The translations under genes were made by a program, and so were the position numbers. From positions 1 through 6,317 of the forward strand of contig JAISTI010000030.1 in NCBI GenBank assembly GCA_031272685.1: a stretch of DNA of 6,317 bases. Reading direction: 5' to 3'. Positions within the stretch are counted from its first letter, which is position 1. Each line of letters begins with the position of its first letter. The notes under the pieces are model-generated. The model was not told where the DNA came from. It saw only the letters and a program-made list of their open reading frames with translations, and did not search any database. Source of the stretch: Propionibacteriaceae bacterium. Its GTDB lineage: Bacteria > Actinomycetota > Actinomycetes > Propionibacteriales > Propionibacteriaceae. Below are positions 1 through 6,317 of this stretch, in pieces.

Positions 1-1
1 G

Positions 2-2002
2 AACGCCAACAACTCGGTGCGGGTCTCCGACGCCTTCATGCGCGCGGTGGAATCCGGCGGCACCTTCGATTTGCTCGCCCGCAAAGACGGCTCGGTCATC
101 GAGACGGTGGACGCCCGCGGCCTGTTCGACAAGATCGCCACCGCCGCGTGGGAATGCGCCGATCCGGGCCTGCAATACGACGACACCATCAACGACTGGC
201 ACACCATCCCGGAATCCGGGCGCATCAACGCCTCCAACCCGTGCTCCGAATACATGAGCGTCGACAACTCGTCCTGCAACCTCGCCAGCCTGAACCTGCT
301 GCGCTTCCTCAAAGACGACAACACCTTCGACACCGAGCGGTTCACCAAAGCCGTCGGCTTGATCATCACCGCGATGGACATCTCCATCTCCTTCGCGGAT
401 TTCCCCACCGAGCCGATCGCCAAGAACACCCGCGAATTCCGCCAGCTCGGCATCGGCTACGCCAATCTCGGCGCGCTGCTGATGGCCGTCGGCCGCGGCT
501 ATGACACCGACGCCGGGCGGGCCCTAGCCGCCGCCGTCACCTCGCTGATGACCGCCGCCTCCTACCGCCGCTCCGCCGAGCTGGCCGGGGTGGTGGGCGT
601 CTACGGCGGCTACGCTCCGAACGCGAACGCCCACCAGCGGGTCATCCGCAAACACCAGGCCGCCAACGACGGGCTGCGCGATTTCGACAGCCTCGACGCC
701 GCCGTCCGCAAAGCGGCAGCCGAGCAGTGGGCGCAGGCCGCCAAGCTGGGAGCGGAGCAAGGTTTCCGCAACTCGCAAGCCTCGGTGCTGGCCCCGACGG
801 GCACCATCGGCTTCATGATGGATTGCGACACCACCGGCATCGAGCCCGATTTTTCACTGGTCAAGTTCAAGAAGCTCGTCGGCGGCGGCTCGATGCAAAT
901 CGTCAACCAGACGATCCCGCGGGCGCTGCGCCATCTCGGCTATCCCGAAGAACTGGTGGAGAGCATCGTCGAGCACATCACCGAGCACGGCTCAGTCGTC
1001 GGCGCGCCCGGCCTGAACCCCGAGCACTACGAAGTGTTCGACACCGCCATGGGCTCCCGGCCGATCCAGCCGATGGGCCATGTGCGCATGATGGCGGCGG
1101 TGCAGCCGTTCCTCTCCGGGGCTATCTCCAAGACGGTGAACCTGCCCGAAGAAGCCACCGTGGAGGAAATCGAAGACGTCTTCATGCAATCCTGGCGCAT
1201 GGGCCTGAAGGCGCTGGCCGTCTACCGCGACAACTGCAAGGTGGGCCAGCCCCTGAACGAAAGCAAGAATGGCTCCAAGTCCGAGTCCGAAACCGAGGTG
1301 CGGGTCGAATACCGGCCGCGCCGGCGCCGGCTGCCGAAGTCGCGGCTGAGCCGCACCACCAGCTTCTCGGTGGGCGGCGCGGAAGGCTACATGACGTCCG
1401 GCCAATACGAGACCGGCGAGCTGGGCGAGATCTTCCTCAAGCTCGGCAAGCAGGGTTCCACCCTCGCCGGCGTCACTGACGCCTTCTCCATTGCAGTCTC
1501 CATCGGGTTGCAATACGGGGTGCCGCTGTCCACTTTCGTGCAAAAGTTCACGAACCTGAAGTTCGAGCCGGCCGGCATGACGGACGATTCCGAAGTCCGC
1601 ATGGCCCAATCCATCATGGATTACATCTTCCGCCGCCTGGCGCTGGATTACCTCTCCTTCGACGAGCGTTCCGAGCTGGGCATCTACACCGCCGCCGAGC
1701 GGCAGCGGTATGTCGAGACGGGCTCCTATCTCACCGAAGAAGAAGAATCGTCCCTAATCGATTCACAGGCCTTGGTGAACGACGCCGCCGACGACCTGCG
1801 GCTGGACGGCGACGGGCCGGTGCAGCCGCCGCTGGTGGAAAGCCCCCGGCCGAGCGCGGTGCACAGCACCGCAGACGTGCTCAGCAACCTCACCGGAAAG
1901 ACGGTTGACGCCCCGCTGTGCCTGACGTGCGGCACCAAGATGCGCCCCAGCGGCTCCTGCTATGTCTGCGAGGGCTGCGGCTCCACCTCGGGGTGTTCCT
2001 GA
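2..2002 (+). CDS. nrdJ: Class II (adenosylcobalamin-dependent) ribonucleoside-diphosphate/triphosphate reductase, C-terminal part (5' end outside window)
   Basis: Reduces ribonucleotides to deoxyribonucleotides in the cytosol, using an adenosylcobalamin-generated thiyl radical and no separate radical-generating subunit. The frame is open from base 2 (first residues NANNSVRVSDAFM), so the GTG at 17 is internal and the true start is upstream. The 666 visible residues are compared with roughly 950 for actinobacterial relatives, so about 300 N-terminal residues are missing, including the partner redox cysteine. Numbering from base 2, the finger loop NPCSE gives N79, C81 (thiyl radical) and E83. 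C92 in SSCNLASLNL matches the second redox cysteine. APTGTIGFM lies near 264-272, and SRTTSFSVGGAEGYMTSG, typical of long actinobacterial NrdJ, near 450-467. A charged linker (about 420-445) joins the barrel to the later domain. The tail carries six cysteines (640, 643, 653, 656, 659, 665), consistent with a zinc-ribbon-like, redox-active end. The family call is secure. The gene is called nrdZ in some annotations. Confidence 0.96.
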   Translation, partial: NANNSVRVSDAFMRAVESGGTFDLLARKDGSVIETVDARGLFDKIATAAWECADPGLQYDDTINDWHTIPESGRINASNPCSEYMSVDNSSCNLASLNLLRFLKDDNTFDTERFTKAVGLIITAMDISISFADFPTEPIAKNTREFRQLGIGYANLGALLMAVGRGYDTDAGRALAAAVTSLMTAASYRRSAELAGVVGVYGGYAPNANAHQRVIRKHQAANDGLRDFDSLDAAVRKAAAEQWAQAAKLGAEQGFRNSQASVLAPTGTIGFMMDCDTTGIEPDFSLVKFKKLVGGGSMQIVNQTIPRALRHLGYPEELVESIVEHITEHGSVVGAPGLNPEHYEVFDTAMGSRPIQPMGHVRMMAAVQPFLSGAISKTVNLPEEATVEEIEDVFMQSWRMGLKALAVYRDNCKVGQPLNESKNGSKSESETEVRVEYRPRRRRLPKSRLSRTTSFSVGGAEGYMTSGQYETGELGEIFLKLGKQGSTLAGVTDAFSIAVSIGLQYGVPLSTFVQKFTNLKFEPAGMTDDSEVRMAQSIMDYIFRRLALDYLSFDERSELGIYTAAERQRYVETGSYLTEEEESSLIDSQALVNDAADDLRLDGDGPVQPPLVESPRPSAVHSTADVLSNLTGKTVDAPLCLTCGTKMRPSGSCYVCEGCGSTSGCS

Positions 2003-2691
2003 TGCCCGGCCGGCGCCTGCTGGCCCCGGCGCTACTCCTCGCGGCGCTGGCGTTGGCGGCCTGCTCCACCCCGCCCGGCACTGCGAATGAGGGCGGGCAG
2101 CCCACCGACGTCCCGGTAACCGGCACCACAACGTGCGTGTACAACTCCACCGGCTCGGCGGCCCGGCCCGCCGAGCTGCCGCCCACCGAGAACGTGCCCG
2201 CCTCCGGAACCACGCCCATGACGATCACCCTGAACGGGCAGGCGTTCACCCTCACCCTCGACCGCGCGGCCGCCCCCTGCACCGCCAACTCTTTCGAATC
2301 GCTGGCCCTGCAAGGGTATTTCGACCAAACCGCCTGCCACCGGCTCACCGACGCCGGCGGCCTGTATGTGCTGCAGTGCGGCGATCCCTCGGGCACCGGC
2401 GCGGGCGGGCCGGGCTACAACTTCCCCGACGAGCTGGAGGCCACTTCCGGATACCCGGCGGGCACAGTGGCGATGGCGAACTCCGGCCCGAACACCAACG
2501 GCTCGCAGTTCTTCATCGTCTATGAAGACAGCCAACTGCCGAATTCCTACACGGTATTCGGACAGCTCGACGAGGAAGGCCTGGAGTTCGTGCGGCAAAT
2601 CGCCCTCGGCGGGCAGGACGGTTCCTTTGGGGCTTCCGGCGGTGGCGCGCCGCTGATCAAGGTGCAGATAGATTCCATCACGGCCGGCTGA
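2002..2691 (+). CDS. Cyclophilin-type peptidyl-prolyl cis-trans isomerase, predicted lipoprotein
   Basis: Predicted to catalyse proline cis-trans isomerisation in proteins outside the cytoplasmic membrane. The 229-residue product begins with a short lipoprotein signal: RR at 4-5, a hydrophobic stretch 6-20, and lipobox LAAC with lipidated C21. A Pro/Thr/Gly-rich spacer follows to about residue 70, and the cyclophilin domain spans about 72-228. Core motifs are CHRLTD with catalytic R114, LQCGDP with Q125, GGPGYNFPDE (136-144) and NTNGSQFFIVY with F170/F171. Compared with human cyclophilin A, Tyr122 replaces the catalytic Phe and there is no Trp at the cyclosporin-contact position (Q178/L179), which I regard as usual for this bacterial type. 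Cysteines 45, 93, 112 and 126 could form disulfides. The ATG at 2002 shares one base with the nrdJ stop (TGATG). No strong Shine-Dalgarno precedes it, so termination-reinitiation coupling is likely. A longer frame from 1918 would bury the signal peptide inside nrdJ coding sequence and is rejected. Confidence 0.92.
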   Translation: MPGRRLLAPALLLAALALAACSTPPGTANEGGQPTDVPVTGTTTCVYNSTGSAARPAELPPTENVPASGTTPMTITLNGQAFTLTLDRAAAPCTANSFESLALQGYFDQTACHRLTDAGGLYVLQCGDPSGTGAGGPGYNFPDELEATSGYPAGTVAMANSGPNTNGSQFFIVYEDSQLPNSYTVFGQLDEEGLEFVRQIALGGQDGSFGASGGGAPLIKVQIDSITAG

Positions 2692-2693
2692 GC

Positions 2694-2719
2694 GGCCCTG
2701 AGCGGCGGCTCAGTTGGCC
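2694..2719. terminator. GC-rich hairpin between convergent genes, possible bidirectional terminator
   Basis: CTGAGC at 2698-2703 pairs with GCTCAG at 2708-2713 around a 4-base loop (GGCG). The flanking GGCC boxes at 2694-2697 and 2716-2719 can extend the stem across a 2-base bulge. The hairpin sits in the short gap between the cyclophilin stop (2689-2691) and the ACT gene stop on the other strand (2710-2712) and overlaps the latter. No U-tract follows on either strand, so it is not a classic intrinsic terminator. Position and symmetry are the main support. Confidence 0.35.
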
Positions 2720-3330
2720 AGCGCGGCCAGATGCTTCAGCCGGGCCAATTCGCCGCTGCTGTAATCGGGCCCGCCGTGGCGGCCGATCACGATTGAGGCG
2801 TGGTGGCGGCATGGCGCTTTGGCGATGAGGGTTTCGCCCCATCCGGAGAGCCAGCCGGCGGGCAGGTCTTCGGTGGCCGGCTGGGTGAGCTGGCCGAGGG
2901 CGGCGACGTCGTCGTGGCCCAGCTCCGGGGCGGCCTCCGTCCAGGCCAGTACCTTCTGGCTGGGCCGGTGGATGAGCAGCGCCCAATCCGAGCGGAACAC
3001 TGTGGGGGCACCCATGGTGAGGATGCCGGCCGACCCGTCCGGCTCTTCGGCCATCCGGTTCAGCAGCTCCACGTCGCCCAGCAGGCCGTACGAGGCGCTG
3101 TGGTAGCCCACCCACAGCACTTCCACCCCCGGCAAGGCGTTGCAGGCGGAGACGAGCGCGTCGGGCTGGCCGCCGCTGGGCAGTTCCACCAAGAAGTCGT
3201 CGACGGCGGCGGATTCGCGCTTTTCAACGATCTCGATGGCCAGGATGTCGGCGCCGACGCTGCCCATCGCGGTCGCCACCTGCCCCAGCGAGCCGGGACG
3301 GTCAGGCAGGGAAATCCTGAGCAAGAACAC
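2710..3330 (-). CDS. ACT-domain protein of the gatC-adjacent actinobacterial type, function unknown
   Basis: Encodes 206 residues on the minus strand. The N-terminal part (about 1-75) is an ACT domain: MFLLRISLPDRPGSLGQVA matches the first strand and the D-R-P-G turn where ACT domains usually bind amino acids, followed by GADILAIEIVEK and VDDFLVELP. The remainder (about 80-206) has a hydrophobic core pattern (GILTMGAPTVFRSDWALLI, ASIVIGRHGGP) and ends in a Leu/Ala-rich helix. I recognise this architecture from proteins beside gatC in actinobacteria, but no specific domain can be named with confidence for the second half, and no catalytic residues are evident. The GTG at 3330 is chosen because it places the ACT strand at the N terminus and lies 6 nt after a TACTAT -10-like box, suggesting a leaderless mRNA. 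The upstream TTG at 3378 would add 16 residues unlike the family. The gene converges on the cyclophilin and diverges from gatC. A ligand-sensing role is inference only. Confidence 0.85.
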   Translation of the reverse strand: MFLLRISLPDRPGSLGQVATAMGSVGADILAIEIVEKRESAAVDDFLVELPSGGQPDALVSACNALPGVEVLWVGYHSASYGLLGDVELLNRMAEEPDGSAGILTMGAPTVFRSDWALLIHRPSQKVLAWTEAAPELGHDDVAALGQLTQPATEDLPAGWLSGWGETLIAKAPCRHHASIVIGRHGGPDYSSGELARLKHLAALAN

Positions 3331-3336
3331 ACCCGG

Positions 3337-3342
3337 ATAGTA
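3337..3342 (-). promoter_or_regulatory. Probable -10 box (TACTAT) for a leaderless ACT-gene transcript
   Basis: Read on the minus strand, TACTAT fits the TANNNT pattern of housekeeping sigma -10 elements. It is followed by exactly 6 nt and then the GTG at 3330-3328. A start site 7 nt past the -10 box would fall on the G of GTG, giving a leaderless mRNA. This agrees with the absence of a well-placed Shine-Dalgarno; the nearest AAGG is about 16 nt upstream and inside the promoter. The -35 region (around 3359-3365) has no clear TTGACA match. Confidence 0.55.
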
Positions 3343-3377
3343 CGGGCCTTGTGTAACAGCGAAGCTACCTGCGTGCA

Positions 3378-3387
3378 ACGCGCGCGT
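3378..3387. repeat. Perfect 10-bp palindrome ACGCGCGCGT upstream of the gat operon
   Basis: The palindrome lies in the ACT-gatC intergenic region, with its right edge 12 bp before the TAGACT box, so it overlaps where the gat -35 element should be. The symmetry extends weakly outward (GC on both sides with one unpaired A), and GCGTGC occurs as a direct repeat at 3371-3376 and 3384-3389. It could be an operator half-set, but alternating CG runs arise easily in high-GC DNA. Confidence 0.3.
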
Positions 3388-3399
3388 GCCAATGCCCAG

Positions 3400-3405
3400 T
3401 AGACT
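3400..3405 (+). promoter_or_regulatory. Probable -10 box (TAGACT) for the gatCAB operon
   Basis: TAGACT fits the TANNNT pattern and lies 32 nt before the gatC ATG. Transcription from about 3412 would give a leader of roughly 26 nt containing the Shine-Dalgarno. The -35 window 17 bp upstream (3377-3382, AACGCG) does not resemble TTGACA; it is partly occupied by the GC palindrome. The call therefore rests on the -10 match and spacing. Confidence 0.5.
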
Positions 3406-3424
3406 TTGGGCTGTTGTCTTCCAG

Positions 3425-3434
3425 AAGGGAGGGG
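3425..3434 (+). promoter_or_regulatory. Strong ribosome binding site that fixes the gatC start
   Basis: The purine run AAGGGAGGGG includes GGGAGG at 3427-3432, placed 5 nt before the ATG at 3438. This decides the gatC start in favour of that ATG over the in-frame TTG at 3414, which lies upstream of this site. Confidence 0.8.
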
Positions 3435-3437
3435 CCG

Positions 3438-3730
3438 ATGGCCCTCACGGCCCAAGATGTCGCCAAGCTGGCCGAACTCGCCCGCATCGAGCTGTCGGAA
3501 GGCGAGTTGGCCCACCTGGCCCCGCAGCTTGAGGTGATTATCGAAGCGGTCGCCGCGGTCTCGCAGGTGGCCGGCGCCGACGTCGCGCCCACCTCGCACG
3601 CCGTCCCGATGGAAAATGTCTTCCGCGAAGATGAAATCCGGCCCTCGTTGAGCGCTCAGGCCGCTTTGAGCGCCGCCCCCGCCACCGAAGACGGGCGCTT
3701 CCGGGTGCCGCGGATTCTGGAGGAGGAAGC

Positions 3731-3734
<4 letters not shown>
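3438..3734 (+). CDS. gatC: Aspartyl/glutamyl-tRNA amidotransferase subunit C
   Basis: Small structural subunit of the GatCAB tRNA-dependent amidotransferase. It wraps around GatA and GatB and stabilises their interface; it has no active site. The 98-residue length is normal for the family. An N-terminal helical region ([19 protein letters not shown], then [18 protein letters not shown]) is followed by the family signature [21 protein letters not shown] at about 50-70, and an extended tail ending in [12 protein letters not shown]. The ATG at 3438 has a strong Shine-Dalgarno. The stop codon overlaps the gatA start by 4 bp (GTGA). This is the first gene of the gatCAB operon, with a probable promoter at 3400-3405. 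Nothing appears broken. Confidence 0.95.
3719..3726 (+). promoter_or_regulatory. Ribosome binding site of gatA inside gatC
   Basis: GGAGGAGG lies within the last codons of gatC; its AGGAGG core (3721-3726) is 4 nt from the GTG at 3731. It supports this GTG as the gatA start, so gatA has its own strong ribosome binding in addition to coupling with gatC. Confidence 0.75.
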
Positions 3735-5237
<1,503 letters not shown>

Positions 5238-5245
<8 letters not shown>

Positions 5246-6317
5246 GCCGGTCTTGGATTACCGCGAGGCGCTGGCCGCCTACGAGCCGGTGCTGGGCCTG
5301 GAAGTGCATGTGGAGCTGAACACGGCGTCCAAGATGTTCTGCTCCTGCGCCAACGAGTACGGCGCCGCCCCGAACACCCACACTTGCCCGGTCTGCCTGG
5401 GCTTGCCCGGCTCGCTGCCGGTGGTGAACCGCAAGGCGGTCGAATCGGCCATCCGTATCGGTTTGGCGCTGAATTGCCAGATCGCCTCCTGGTGCCGGTT
5501 CGCGCGCAAGAACTACTTCTATCCGGACATGACAAAGGACTGGCAGACCAGCCAATACGACGAGCCGATCTGCTTCGACGGCTACCTTGACGTCGAGGTC
5601 GACGGTGAGACTTTCCGGGTGCCGATTGAGCGGGCCCACATGGAAGAGGACGCCGGCAAGCTCACCCACGTCGGCGGCGCGACCGGCCGCATCCAGGGTG
5701 CCGATTACTCGCTGGTGGATTACAACCGGGCGGGCACCCCGCTGATCGAGATCGTCACCAAGCCCATCATGGGCACCGGGGCGAAAGCCCCCGAGGTGGC
5801 CCGGGCGTATGTGGGCGCCCTGCGCGACATCGTGCGGGCCCTGGGCGTCTCAGATGTGCGTATGGAGCAGGGCTCGCTGCGCTGCGACGCGAACGTGTCG
5901 CTGATGCCCAAAGGGGCCACGGAGCTGGGGACCCGCACCGAAACGAAGAACGTGAACTCGCTGCGCTCCATCGAGCGGGCGCTGGAATACGAGATTCGCC
6001 GCCAAGGGGCGGTGCTGGCGGCCGGTGGCCGGGTGACTCAGGAGACCCGGCATTGGCACGAAGAGGGGTACACCTCGCCGGGCCGGTCCAAGGAGACGGC
6101 AGAGGATTATCGCTACTTTCCCGAGCCGGACATCCCTCCCATCGCGCCCGCCCCGGAGTGGGTCGCGCGGCTGCGCGCTACGCTGCCGGAGGCTCCGCCC
6201 GCCCGTCGGGCCCGGCTGCAGGAGCAGTGGGGTTTCACCGATCAGGAGATGCGCGATGTGCTCGGCTCGGACGCGTTGGACTTGATCGACGCCACCGTCG
6301 CCGCCGGAGCCGGTCCG
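5238..6317 (+). CDS. gatB: Aspartyl/glutamyl-tRNA amidotransferase subunit B, N-terminal part (3' end outside window)
   Basis: GatB binds the misacylated tRNA, activates the Glu or Asp side chain with ATP (kinase step), and amidates it with ammonia from GatA. The frame is open from the ATG at 5238 to the last base, giving 360 residues of an expected roughly 500. The C-terminal tRNA-binding tail is missing. The cradle domain starts with GLEVHVEL (20-27), followed by four zinc-type cysteines C35, C37, C50 and C53 (FCSC and CPVC). Further family motifs are [18 protein letters not shown] (90-107), [10 protein letters not shown] (132-141), the PET112/GatB signature [12 protein letters not shown] (161-172), [13 protein letters not shown] (209-221), [20 protein letters not shown] (231-250) and [10 protein letters not shown] (289-298). 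The helical domain begins around residue 305. It is the third gene of the gatCAB operon, with 8-bp overlap to gatA. No frameshift or missing motif is visible. Confidence 0.96.

Noticed and set aside
727..1479. 250-codon alternative frame on the plus strand inside nrdJ
   Set aside because: The product is dominated by Arg, Ala, Gly and Pro, typical of an off-frame reading of a GC-rich gene, while nrdJ motifs continue uninterrupted through it.
992..1609. 205-codon open frame on the minus strand antisense to nrdJ
   Set aside because: It lies wholly inside strongly conserved nrdJ coding sequence, its translation is low-complexity His/Gly/Arg-rich, and it has no recognisable motif. Such antisense frames are expected at high GC.
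1918..2001. Upstream start for the cyclophilin at 1918
   Set aside because: It adds 28 residues read off-frame from the conserved NrdJ cysteine tail and would move the lipoprotein signal peptide away from the N terminus.
3331..3378. TTG start at 3378 for the ACT protein
   Set aside because: It adds 16 residues before the first ACT strand, runs through the probable promoter, and conflicts with the family-like N terminus starting at the GTG at 3330.
2800..3402. 200-codon plus-strand frame antisense to the ACT gene
   Set aside because: The minus-strand ACT domain is clearly recognisable over the same interval; the plus-strand translation has no family motifs and a biased composition.
3331..3437. 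Riboswitch, T-box or SOS box in the ACT-gatC intergenic region
   Set aside because: The predicted gatC leader is only about 26 nt, the ACT transcript appears leaderless, and no T-box motif or actinobacterial LexA-like inverted repeat (TCGAAC/GTTCGA type) is visible.

Overview
The window suggests a high-GC Gram-positive bacterium (Actinomycetota). By eye the sequence is strongly GC-rich, with G or C at most third codon positions. The ACT-protein / gatC-gatA-gatB block, the lipoprotein cyclophilin and the long B12-type ribonucleotide reductase all resemble actinobacterial housekeeping genes. I cannot place it reliably at family or genus level. I see no rRNA, tRNA, CRISPR array, insertion sequence or integration scar.

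Layout. Positions 2-2002 (+) hold the last 666 codons of a class II, adenosylcobalamin-dependent ribonucleotide reductase (nrdJ); its 5' end lies outside the window. Its stop codon shares one base (TGATG) with the start of a 229-residue cyclophilin-type peptidyl-prolyl isomerase lipoprotein (2002-2691, +). A convergent 206-residue ACT-domain protein (2710-3330, -) follows after an 18-bp gap containing a GC-rich hairpin. A 107-bp divergent intergenic region (3331-3437) then separates the ACT gene from gatC (3438-3734), gatA (3731-5245) and gatB (5238-6317, cut off by the window end after 360 codons). The three gat genes overlap by 4 and 8 bp and form a clear operon.

Function. nrdJ supplies deoxyribonucleotides. 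The cyclophilin is predicted to be exported, lipid-anchored and to assist protein folding outside the membrane. GatCAB converts Glu-tRNA(Gln), and in many bacteria Asp-tRNA(Asn), to the correctly charged tRNA, using ammonia made in GatA and delivered to GatB. The ACT protein probably senses a small ligand such as an amino acid, but its role is unknown.

This is mainly core-genome sequence and I find no convincing undescribed system. The best second-look items are a probable leaderless GTG start for the ACT gene, two substitutions at usually conserved positions in the GatA amidase core, the translational overlap of a cytosolic reductase with an exported lipoprotein, and a perfect GC palindrome in the expected -35 region of the gat promoter.
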